From NCBI GenBank assembly GCA_000226015.1, contig JH154313.1, forward strand, positions 558,813-578,975: a stretch of 20,163 bases of DNA. Direction: 5' to 3'. Within the stretch, counting starts at the first letter, position 1; every line of letters begins with the position of its first letter. Below, piece after piece: positions 10,481 to 20,015 of the stretch. The stretch comes from Mnemiopsis leidyi (lineage: Eukaryota; Ctenophora; Tentaculata; Lobata; Bolinopsidae). Under the pieces are notes generated by a model. The model had not been told where the DNA came from, made no database searches, and saw nothing but the letters and a program-made list of their open reading frames with translations. The position numbers and the translations under genes were made by a program.

Positions 10481-11413
10481 TTCACGATAATTATATAAGA
10501 TTGTTTAGGGTGTTCTAAACTTGTTAGTGAAAATTTTATCAAGGCTTAAGTATCAGTTTATCGGATTTACAAAATTTCTTCAGATTTTCAAAATTTCTTC
10601 AGAAATGTTAAAGAAAAGCAGTTCTTTTAGTCTAGAGAAACCAATGTTAACTTTATGATCGAATGTTTTTTAAACATTGCTGAACAAATAATGCGAAATT
10701 TATGTTCAGAGGTAGAGAATCAGGTGCAAATACATATTTTGATATAAATTTCAATAAATATTGGATTCTAGATGTTTCTTTCAAGTTCAACGAAAATTTG
10801 TTTTGTTATTGAAAAGGAGACTCCGTGATTTCGTGGAGGATTAATGAATTCTTTACCTTAAGATGAACTGGGAGTGGAAACTTACATTCTACCGCCTTCA
10901 AAACAAAACTAAAGAAAGTCGGAGTTATTTAATTTCAACAGTCGACCCGTGACAGTTTTGTTCAGCTAGACGATAATAATATTAATATATCTTTTAGTAC
11001 CGTTGCAACTCGATTCGAGTTTTTTTTAATTCGATTATCTTAAATGATCTTTAGCTGATATTTAATTTTTAGAACCATTGCAACAAGATTCAAATTTGTT
11101 GATTTTACAACAAAACTTTTCTAGTCTTTCTTTTTCCGTAGGTCCAAATTGTAGGGTCTAAATTGACGGATTCTAATTATCAAAATATTTACATTGCCTG
11201 ATTTATGAATCACAATTCGGCATGCCGCTTATATGTAAGAGTCTAAATTTAACCTCAATTATAATGAATCTTAAATTTATAGCTTCCAGTACTAGTCAAC
11301 TTTTGTAATTGCGTTATATATATTGCGTAATATATATCTGCGTTACATACATCTGATATAGATAGACTTTTGCAAAGTTATGAATAGTTAGATCTAAGTA
11401 TTTAGATATGAAT
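10481..11413. other. Intergenic AT-rich DNA; nothing recognised
   Basis: Stops are dense in all frames and no RNA gene, inverted repeat or transposon end was recognised by eye. Confidence 0.5.
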
Positions 11414-11629
11414 GAGCTAAATTGTTAGATATATATTTTAGCTCTAAATTGTTAGATTTATATTTTAGATCTAAATTGTTAGATTTATATTTTAGATCTA
11501 AATTGTTAGATTTATATTTTAGATCTGAATTGTTAGGTTTATATTTTAGATCTAAATCGTTAGATTTATATTTTAGATCTAAATTGTTACATTTATATTT
11601 TAGAACTAGATTGTTAGATAACGTTTTAG
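11414..11629. repeat. 27-bp minisatellite, eight copies
   Basis: Units begin at 11414, 11441, 11468, 11495, 11522, 11549, 11576 and 11603. The central copies are almost identical to GATCTAAATTGTTAGATTTA followed by TATTTTA. Because the period is a multiple of three, one frame stays open and reads a 9-residue repeat (LLDLYFRSK); this is probably a by-product. Flanking copies are more diverged, the usual pattern of minisatellite turnover. Confidence 0.92.
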
Positions 11630-11645
11630 ATTATGATTTAAGATG

Positions 11646-11675
11646 TGTTGACAATGTGTTGACAAAGTGTTGACA
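11646..11675. repeat. Three TGTTGACA boxes at exact 11-bp spacing
   Basis: TGTTGACA occurs at 11646, 11657 and 11668, separated by three bases each. It lies just after the 27-bp array and about 70 bases before a TATA-like box. It may be a small tandem array or a cluster of binding sites. Confidence 0.75.
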
Positions 11676-11740
11676 CTTGACAGTCGTGGGTCGATCTAAT
11701 ATTTAGATTTAGATCACTATTTATATGCTCTAAATAATAG

Positions 11741-11748
11741 TATATAAG
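11741..11748 (+). promoter_or_regulatory. TATA-like box, possible core promoter or LTR promoter
   Basis: TATATAAG is followed by a locally GC-rich segment and GAGCTCAGTTGTCC about 20 bases downstream, a layout common to TATA promoters and to LTRs of Ty3/gypsy-type elements. No open frame follows and no matching second LTR is in the window, so a solo LTR or an inactive promoter are both open. Confidence 0.3.
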
Positions 11749-11829
11749 GGCCGGCTCGTAGAGCTCAGTTGTCCATTTCTCGATCTCTGCATATAGCCTT
11801 AGAGTTAGCGCGACGCAGATCAATCCTAA

Positions 11830-12780
11830 GGGTTCAAATAATGCTATGGCAGATAATAGCGCTAGTTAAGGGATCCTGAGCCTCGGATCAAATGCATAAT
11901 AGTTCAAGGTTAGAAGCAGGGCATTTGGCTTAAAGACTTTAATGGCACATTACCGGTTAACCTATAATCAATGATCTATGGCTAAAAGGGAGGCTTTAGT
12001 TTGGTTGTATGATTGTAGGATATGTGATATTTTAGCGTGATTTATGGAAACATACACTACCACTATAACTATGTATAAATGATATAACTATGAATATGTT
12101 TATTTGAATAGTTTTATAAGTCGTGTTTCATTTCGTCTCAAATGATGTTCATCGAAAACCTAAGGAAATTTACAGTATAAATCATTTATGAACTTGTAAC
12201 TTTAATCTTTAAAGCAATACTTAAGACTTCGTCGGCACTGGTTTTTCGTTTTATAGCTTCGCCAACTTAATAAACCAAGCGCACCTATAGGCATCCTAAG
12301 CACTACTATACCAGACTTTTGGAAACAGACATACACTCTCTGAAACTCTATAAGTGGGGGGTCGGCCGCAACCACCCTTCAATGCCAAACCGGGGTTTAT
12401 TACCTGTACGGACATATTAATACGCACGTCGCACGTATGTCGTATGCAGACTGGCGATCTCCGACCAGACGGTCCAGTCGTATGATCGAGCATATATGAC
12501 CTTCAATCTGAAAGCAGGTTAATAGAGGCACTACAGCCTCTCGTCGACTACTGCTACTACTACTTGGCCAACTAAAGCATAGATTTAGTGGCAAGCCATC
12601 GATTTTCCCAACTCGCCTCACCTTGATGTGGATGATCATTAAATAACCTCGCTGTTTGTTTGTTTTTCTCCAAAATACAATTGACGTGATCATGATAAAT
12701 GCAGCTTTGTCTACAGCGATAAATTGCAAACACAATTTTGTTATCTTTTGCTGTGCCGTTTGACTTGCCTGTCTTCTGAT
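11830..12780. other. Upstream region of the protease gene
   Basis: No coding exon supported. Bases 12350-12560 are distinctly richer in GC than the surroundings and hold the CTACTGCTACTACTACT triplet run. The promoter and 5' UTR of the protease should lie here, but no clear TATA box or initiator could be assigned. The long minus-strand frame 12400-12900 is antisense to exon 1 and is not supported. Confidence 0.4.
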
Positions 12781-14227
12781 ATGAAAGCTACAATATTCTT
12801 CATACTTGTTGTAGTAGTGGGTCTGTGTGAGGCGAGGAAACCAAAGAAAACCCAAAAGCAAGGCGAAGGTTTGTGGAAAAAGAAGCAGGCCGCCGTACAA
12901 GCAAGAACAGACTTCAACAAGCTATGGCAATCTACACTAGGTAAAGAAACAATCCTATGCTTTCGTGGTTTTCTAAATGGAGCCGTTTTTCTTGGTTTTT
13001 TGACCGAGCTTGTTTGTTGACAGAGCTGGTTTGTTGAAAAAATGCAAGAATCCAGAAAATATCTATAGACAGAAAACATTGGTTTACTTAGGTCCACTAA
13101 AGGCAAGAAGTAGATTGATTGCAGTTTTATAGTTCTTTTCGGCTTAACAGGTAACAAATGAGACAGGGAATGATTATTAATCAGTTTCTCTGTGTTACAG
13201 CAGCTTCAGAACACTAAACTGTACTATCATCATAGCACTAAACTGTACTATGTTAGCGAAAAAAGAAATAAAGTAGAATGAAATGAGATAACTAAACGTG
13301 GACAAAAAATTATCATAGAATGAAAAGCCGAGCAGAACTATAAAAATTCAATCAATCAATCATGCGGCTAATTAAAACAATAGACCATCATTGAATTTAT
13401 ACTTATTGCTAGAAGGAGATAAACCATATTCCATACATTAAGAACATGATTTAACTTGACTATCTATCTTTGCTTGGAGGTCGTTCATTTGAAACAATTA
13501 GTTATACGGCCAAAATTATTGGTTCCTTTCAGAAAGGGACGAGAAAGACATGAAGGACAGGCCCCTCAAAGGACCAGGAGGAAGAGAGTTTAGAGGGTTG
13601 AAGGACATTTTCACTGACGATACAAAAAGTTTGTATTTATCCTAACACTTGGAAGCAATTATTATTCTAAGCACAGGGACCGGGATTTTATGGAGTTAGG
13701 AGTGATCGTATTACAATTTTCACTTTCACGTTTTTGAAACCGTTTCTTTCCCTTGACGAGGACCCAATAGGCTTTTAAACGTATGTTTCCATTCAGCTCA
13801 GAGATTTCTTCTGTTCCAAAATGCTCGAAATGAGATAGGCAAGCTGAGGAAACAAAGAAAATTTGAAATGGAGGAAAACTTTTTTGCTCTTATGGTAAAT
13901 TTATCACGTTCCAAACTGAGTAACTTACATTTGTGACAATTATTAGAATAAATTAGATAATGAATCAAACTCAAATCCGCTTAGTATAGAAGTTAACTAA
14001 GAATTATATTTTCTTGAAGCAAAACGATACAAAATATGAATCATGGTTGTTCGAACTTATTCTTGTGAGAACTATGAAGGCTACTAAATTCAGACTGAAA
14101 GTGAGAAGAAGAGCTATCTGGGGGTGAACATGACGCTAAACACACGACTGGAACAATCACTTCAAGTACAACTTGTATCGAGCACGGTAATGAGGCAGCC
14201 TCCACTACCTAAACACAGCTTGCTCAG
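12781..14227 (+). other. Signal peptide and I29-like propeptide exons
   Basis: ATG at 12781 is the first start in frame; it opens a hydrophobic signal (FFILVVVVGLC) with likely cleavage after CEA. Exon 2 codes RFLLFQNARNEI, matching the R-x3-F...I spacing of the I29 ERFNIN helix but with Asn shifted by one position. It then reads ENFFALM, resembling the N-x-F-A-D turn but without Asp. Exon 3 reads KKSYLG and ends CTCAG|GTACAT. Weak similarity but consistent order and phase. Confidence 0.72.
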
Positions 14228-17200
14228 GTACATTTATCTACTCAGGTAGTCATTAATCTTCTAATACTCAGGTAGTCAAGTGCCTTAAGCTCCTTAAACT
14301 CCATAGATGTCGATCAAAATTTGATGGTTGCAATTGGGCTTGCAATTTCACTGACTGTTTCAGATAACTCTATTACTGGCATTTGGCATGTATAAGACTA
14401 TAAAAAAGTTAAAGTAGAAAAGTGGAAATATCATAATTAATGCCTCATTCATAACCATATATCTTCACATATATGGGCTCAGGGTTTATTGACGTACAAT
14501 TCATCGTCCGACATGGAAAACGATTTTACAAAAGAATCTTATCACACTCCAAATAAATGAGTAAAAAATTAAGGTGACATCTATAATAATTTTCCATCAA
14601 ATAGTTGAGAGCGTTAAATTAACAGGAAATCTAGAAGCAAGAGAAGCGAAGACAGCCTTGATTGGCGAGAGTACGGCGCAGTAACATCCGTCAAAAATCA
14701 AGGTTTTGCTATATTACACTGTTAAGTTTTATCTACTGTTCAGTCTTATATACAATTCATCTTATTATTTTTGTTGCGTGTCAATTTAGTTCAGTCTCAT
14801 CATTTTTGTACGCGTGCAGTTAATTGCTAGCTCTAGTTTATCAGCAAACTTGTTAAACCGCCACTGACCACTGTTCACATCGTGTGCATAGCTGCCTGAC
14901 TATCCGTAGCCATGAGCTTTACACTGGAAACACTCTAAGACACAGAGAAGAAGATTTTGACCTGTCTCGACTCAGCAATCGCTACTGCTGAATGCAAGAA
15001 GTTAGAGGACGTTGGGAAAGCTTCTCTGATAACTCCACAGATCAAAAAACCCCATTTGGCGAGCTTGATATCGAAGTTTGAGCTTGGTTGAAACTGCGAG
15101 GTTCACTCACTGTGTGCTGAAACGTGCTTCGGTGAAGGAGAAGGAGTTTTAGACAGACTGTACCACTCGTCAGAAATTGGTTATCAATCTCCAGAAACAA
15201 ATAACAATCGATCCGTCAGCAAGTCTGAGAGTAGGACACTTACTAGTTACTACTAAATCCATTCAGCATGCAGTAAAAACAGCTGTTGGAGATTATCATC
15301 GCTGCAAAAACCCACTGATATTCGGACTACATGAACCTGGGGATGGCGATTTACGGGAATCTGTTGAGGCGATCATGAGCCAGTGTTCAGGGGCAGTACA
15401 TCTGTTGTGAAGGACTTTGTTTGAATAGGAGCGATCAGATCAAGCACAAAGACACGTGTCGTCCAGTTAAATTCTCCCTCAAGAGTAAAGAAGCAACAGT
15501 CAGTGTGTTGTCTGGTGTGTTAAAAAGTTGAAACAGACACCATTGTATAAAACTGTGTACATAAGTCTGGACAGAACAGTTGAATAGCGTTTTGTAAGGA
15601 GAAAGTTTGTGGAGATGTTCTAAGATTAGATGAGGATGGAGCCAGAACTCTACCACTTCATTGAGAAGGGACAAATCAGGAGCAGTCAGAAAAGGAGCAC
15701 GGGAACTCTTTCTGGCGAATCACCGCCTGTAGACAGCTCAGCATCAGACAAGATCTTTAGAGCCTTTCTTAAAGTACGTTTGGAAAATGGATGTAAAGGT
15801 TAAGCAACTAAGCGCTTCTTATGGTGGATGAATGATCGTCAGCACCGGAGAAGGGGCTGGATGTCACGTCGATATTACAGCCAAGTTGGCTCTCCTGCGC
15901 AACCCTCAGCAGCCATCCTTTTCAGTTTTGAATGTTTTTTGGCTTTTAATTTTATTTGGTTAGACCACTAAGAAAATGAACTGCATACTGTTTTGTCTTA
16001 CAACTCATATCAATTTTATATGACATGAACATTATGACTAACTGGTACATCAGACCAGTTCCCCACCATACTGATACAAAATTACGCCAGGTCGGTTGCA
16101 AAAGTTTGTAAAATATTCAAATTTAAGCGGCCTGCTCATGCTATAATACATATTAATATATTTTTAGGCTTCAAGATCTTCAGTCTATATTATTCCAATA
16201 TTCAGAACTAAAATACAGGTTCTTGCGGTTCTTGTTGGGCGTTTGGTTCAGTAGCAGCAATGGAGGGGGCATATTTCTTAGCAACTGGAAACGCCAAGAA
16301 TTTTAGTGAGCAGCAAGTACTTGACTGTAACGCAGGTTTGACAATTGTACTATTTCATCACTAAACATTGTACAGTAAAACCACCATTTACCGGGCCTCC
16401 CGGGGGAAAGGGAGAAGGCCCGGTATAGTAAATCAAGGGACACGGTAAATAGAGGCACGGTAAATAAAAGTTTTACTGTACACTGCACGGTAACTTAGTA
16501 ACTTATCACTAAACACTGTACACTGCTAAAGTAATTTAGTAAATCATTTATCAATAAACACTGTAAACTGCTAAAGTAACTTAGTAAATCATTTATCACT
16601 AAACACTGTACACTGCTAAAGTAATTTAGTAACTTAAAGGGTACAAATCGTTTCGTCATCATGATCAATCGAACTTCTTGATCCGAAATGTGATAACGGT
16701 ATTACAGATTACTACTAGACAAATGGAAAGCACTAACTATTGACTTACTTAGACCATACTCATGAATCTTAACAGTGACTAGAATATACCGTCAGATTAC
16801 GGCTGTAGTGGTGGTTGGTGGCCTACTGTTTGGGATGACGTCAAAACGAACTCTTACATAGCACTCATGGAGGACTACGCATATGTCGGAACAAGTAAGC
16901 GAACGGTGAGCCCAGCTCTGGGCGAATAGTTTTAACCAGAATATTTGATCAATATGGTAAATAAATCTGATAGCTAAATATTAGACAGGCTAGTATGTAA
17001 TTCTAGACAACCGGCACAATCTATGACGGATCGCGGAACCGAGAATGTCAAATTTAAACATCTGAAGTCTAAATGTCGAGCACTGGCCATTGAATCACAC
17101 TGAGTGACAAGGTTCATGGGGCTAGGTGTCTACCAGGACGTACAGCCAGCTCTCGTACCACACGTTTCAAGTTTGGCATGAGTTAACGAAGCGACGGACC

Positions 17201-20015
17201 GACCAAAGCAAATGAACAAATTAACGATTGTCGACTTGACGACTTACGGTTACACTCACTCTCACGGTACATCAGATCACGCAACGCACCCACACACGCG
17301 CGCGCGCCATATCATTGGATAAGCCGACATATCACGTGACCTCTCTCAACAAATGGCAATGTCGGGCTTTCATTGCTTGGTACGTAATTCAAGATAATCT
17401 TGAACGAGCGGGAAAGATGCGTCGTGGATGTGTTTTTGTCTGTATTGTATACAAACTTCATATTTCGTGACTTTTAAAGTTAAACAGTTAGACACTATAA
17501 CTGCCTAACAGTAACTGTGTTATCTTAAATTTTATCAACAGAACCAATGGAATTGTCAAGTCGCCACGTCAGTCTTAGTTCTAACTCTTAGTCTCTTAGT
17601 CTTATTCGAAGTCTTTTGGCCTAGACTTCATATGACGACATGACGTTCCTGTTGTCAGTTGTCACTTCAAGTTTATCACTTATCATTCATGACAATTATG
17701 TTTTTACGTAATCACATGTTTTTACGTAATGTTTTTAAGTAATCACATTAAAGAACTAATCAGAGACAGCGGAGAGCTGCAGCAGGAAGTCCATTAACGC
17801 CATAGAAGACGCCGCCGTCACGGGGTACAACATTATCAGGGAACACGACGCCGAGAGTACCATGTTGAACCATCTCCAGGTATAGTGGAGTCCGGGAATG
17901 GATTAATGACGAGATAATATCCGTCTACCGTTCTAACGAGATGAAGGGCCGAATTTGATATTTCGATATAAATATTAAGACTCTTTGACAGAAGAGATTT
18001 TAAACTGGAAAATCCACCCGTGAAGGTCAAGCTGTGCAGCACAGCTACATATAATTATCAGCTTTTCCCCGCAGAGTTACGGCCCAATTGCTGTTTGTAT
18101 CAACGTTGACGACTCCATTTACTACTACAAGAGTGGATCTATCGAGTCATGTATCGGAGATAACTGTAACCATCTCGTTACTTTAGTTGGATATGATGCA
18201 AACAACCTCATCATCAAAAACAGGTTAATTAACTTTAAGGCTATTAGTGACATAATGTACCTTAAGCAAAATTTCAATGTCAAAAACTACTGAAATCGAA
18301 AAACAGTGATGAAATGAGGCTTCAAAGCATGATGACAATATCATGATATCTATGAGTATGACAATCTATTAATGACAATTTCTTGATATCTATCTATAAA
18401 CATTGACCGATGAATCCTATCACTTGGGCCTCAATCCCTGTTGCCAATAGCCAAATTATCAGTATCACAAAAACAGCGCCGTGACCATATTTTTAACATT
18501 GACGCCTTGGCCCCACAATCAGCTGGGGAACTGGATGGGGCCTAGACGGGTACCTGCAGCTAGCGAGAGGGTGCAGTGGTGAGTCAGGGTACTCCTACTG
18601 GGCCTCCTACCCATACATAGTGTCTAGTGGAGGTGGGAGTGACGATCCTACAGAGGAACCCACCCCTACATCTGGATCTGAGGACGAAGTGGGGGAGGAG
18701 TACGTGGTTGTCATGAACCAGACCCAGATTGTGAAGAAGAAGGATTATAATTTGAGTAAGGGAGTCCAAGTGGGGGACATCTTCACAATCAAAGGTATTT
18801 GTGATCTCATTGGTGCAACTGCTAGTGGCAGTGCTATGACAAGTCTCATGATCCTTATTCCATTAAATTTATCATCATGATTCAGTGTGCCTGATGGTAA
18901 ATCAGTAAATCGAACCTTTCAAACCAGGTACCGAAATTTCCTCCTCAACAAAGAAATGGTTTGTAAACTTGTTCAGTGGCAACGACATCGTATTCCACAT
19001 AGAGTTCCAGAGAAGCAAGGATAAGTACAGGATGAACCACAGAGAAAACGGAGTCTGGGGCAACAAGGTATTTAACTATTTAACTATTTAACTATTCAAA
19101 TGTTCATGTTTGATGGGCCGAATCACAGAGCCTTCCTTGGACCTTCTGCAGTTGTGTGTGATCACCGAGAAGTATTTGACAGTGACGGCGAATATGCAGA
19201 ATATTTACCAAACACTGACAAAGATAATGATAATTATTTGTTAGATTGCAGAAAATTACCCCAATTCGGTGGAAGAAAACGGTGATTTCACCCTTGAAAT
19301 CGAAGTTACAGGGGAGGGATTTGAAAGCACTATTAACGGAGAACCTCTCACTTCATGCCTACACAGGGTAATCATTTACATATTTTGTACATCATGATGG
19401 GCAATCTTAATAAAGTAAAGTTAACATAATCAGCAGACTACAGATGTCAGATGGATGAATCCTGACTTTTACCTACCACGTTTAATTCAATATCACATTT
19501 AATTTCAACCTTAACAGTTGGATGTCAGTGCAGCTGACGAAATAGAAGTTGGGGGACCAGCTGCAGACTACACTTCACTTTCTCAACTCAGACCCGACAC
19601 AACGAGTAAGACATTATCATATACATTTGGCCATTATTTAAGGTATCATTGCTGTCACGTTGCTGAATTGAGCCCAACTTATTCTAAACACGAAAATAGC
19701 TAGTGTATAATCGTATGGGCAGTGCACTGCAGTGTGATCTTTTTTACCTCCCTTCATAACGCTGAGTCATTCGAAGTCACAACAGACCGCGACCGAGAAT
19801 CAAAACAAATCATTTTCTCCGTACACGTTAGGAGCCGACCGGATATTCGGTTCGTTCCGGACAACCGGATCAGATTCAGACCGGCCCGGTTACAAAATCG
19901 CGGTGGCCGACAACTGGGAACCTTGGAATCTGGGTACCCAGGGGGATCACATCACACAGCCCAATCAGTCCCACGGGGGTCAGATCACACCATATTGTTA
20001 GTGACGTATCTGTGA
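12781..20015 (+). CDS. Secreted papain-family (C1A) cysteine protease with C-terminal galectin-like domain
   Basis: Exons: 12781-12940, 13797-13894, 14094-14227, 14626-14702, 16219-16335, 16796-16894, 17764-17879, 18075-18223, 18523-18794, 18928-19067, 19245-19367, 19518-19605; the end is uncertain (19786-20015, or read-through to 19703). All listed junctions are GT...AG and in phase. The 524 codons read: signal peptide 1-18; propeptide 19 to about 138 with an I29-like segment; mature protease from about LDW (142) with Gln156, CGSCWAF (Cys162), NHLVTLVGY (His300) and KNSWG (Asn316); acidic Ser/Gly/Pro/Thr linker about 345-372; galectin-like domain about 375-510. All four catalytic residues of the papain family are present, so activity is expected. 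The galectin part would target the enzyme to glycans (inference). Papain plus galectin is not an architecture I know as standard. Confidence 0.85.
12941..13796. other. Intron 1 of the protease gene
   Basis: 856 bases without a needed exon. It contains a 16-bp direct repeat (CACTAAACTGTACTAT at 13212 and 13236). A short open frame after 13533 (RDEKDMKDRPLKGPGGREF) has an acceptor but no good donor. Confidence 0.6.
14911..15975 (+). pseudogene. Decayed LINE ORF1 (RNA-binding protein) relic in protease intron
   Basis: Read across frames and several stops, the translation shows the order typical of LINE-type ORF1 proteins: NPLIFGLHEP...ESVEAIMSQC, VVKDFV-IGAIRSSTKTRV, VKFSLKSKEATVSVL, YKTVYISLDRTVE-RF, RRKFVEMF, FHFIEKG-like ELYHFIEKGQI, then a basic tail (RRRGWMSRRYY). 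At least two frame changes and multiple stops make it nonfunctional. The likely start is ATG at 14911 and the end is near 15975. No reverse transcriptase follows, so only the 5' part of the element, or an ORF1 fragment, is present. Same strand as the host gene. Confidence 0.65.
16357..16635. repeat. 45-bp minisatellite in protease intron, interrupted by a MITE
   Basis: Units begin at 16357 (split by the MITE), 16505, 16550 and 16595, with a consensus starting ATCACTAAACACTGTACACT. The intact units follow at exact 45-base steps. It sits in the intron 16336-16795. Confidence 0.9.
16373..16478. mobile_element. 106-bp pogo/Tigger-like MITE with TA target duplication
   Basis: The ends are inverted: left CAGTAAAACCACCATTTACC, right the complement of GGTAAATAAAAGTTTTACTG. 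About 23 of 28 end bases match. It is flanked by TA on both sides (16371-16372 and 16479-16480). An inner palindrome ACCGGGCC...GGCCCGGT lies in the middle. CAGT... ends with TA duplication are typical of Tc1/mariner-superfamily pogo-like elements. It has no coding capacity, so it would have been moved by a transposase from elsewhere. Confidence 0.85.
16895..17763. other. Intron 6 of the protease gene
   Basis: 869 bases without supported exons. It holds a short alternating CA/CG run near 17290-17307 and a repeated TTTTTACGTAATCACAT motif near 17701-17722. No transposon ends recognised. Confidence 0.6.
18591..19605 (+). other. Linker and galectin-like domain exons
   Basis: The exon ending at 18794 carries the protease C-terminus, an acidic linker (GGGSDDPTEEPTPTSGSEDE) and KGVQVGDIFTIKG, the galectin opening strand. 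The next exon reads WFVNL...DIVFHIEF...RMNHRENGVWG, the core of the sugar site. The following exons read NGDFTLEIEV, FESTINGEPL, CLHR and LDVSAADEIEVGG, matching the closing strands of galectins. The His, second Asn and Trp positions are kept; the Asn-Pro-Arg and Glu-Glu/Arg positions are not. Confidence 0.85.
19069..19096. repeat. TATTTAAC microsatellite at a splice donor
   Basis: Three and a half copies of TATTTAAC begin one base after the first base of the donor (AAG|GTATTTAAC at 19068), so the donor overlaps the array. Confidence 0.85.

Larger units (their letters stand above)
14626..18590 (+). other. Peptidase C1A catalytic domain exons
   Basis: Exon 4 ends the propeptide at a basic SKRSEDSLDWREYGAV, a plausible activation site, and gives SVKNQ with the oxyanion Gln. 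Exon 5 gives GSCGSCWAF and FSEQQVLDC. Exon 6 gives the GCSGGWW turn and EDYAYVGT. Exon 7 starts TAESC, as in the Y-P-Y-T-A region of cathepsins. Exon 8 gives YGPIAV and NHLVTLVGY. Exon 9 gives NSWGTGWGLDGYLQLARG. The order and spacing are those of the papain family. The NHAV motif of most cathepsins is NHLV here. Confidence 0.92.

Noticed and set aside
11422..11673. Open frame with nine-residue repeats (LLDLYFRSK)
   Set aside because: A direct result of a 27-bp minisatellite whose period is a multiple of three. No start context, splice sites or flanking coding sequence.
12400..12900. 166-codon open frame on the minus strand
   Set aside because: It is antisense to the well-supported first protease exon, includes a poly-Ser run from a triplet repeat, and has no recognisable domain.
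13534..13644. Possible extra propeptide exon (RDEKDMKDRPLKGPGG)
   Set aside because: Acceptor TTTCAG is fine and phase fits, but there is no reasonable donor before the stop, and exon 1 joins the exon at 13797 in phase without it.
14094..14187. Alternative donor ACG|GTAATG for protease exon 3
   Set aside because: It would leave phase 0, but the next exon needs phase 2, which CTCAG|GTACAT at 14228 supplies.
19409..19414. AATAAA inside a protease intron
   Set aside because: The galectin coding sequence continues in phase in the next exon (LDVSAADEIEVGG), so this hexamer is most likely chance.
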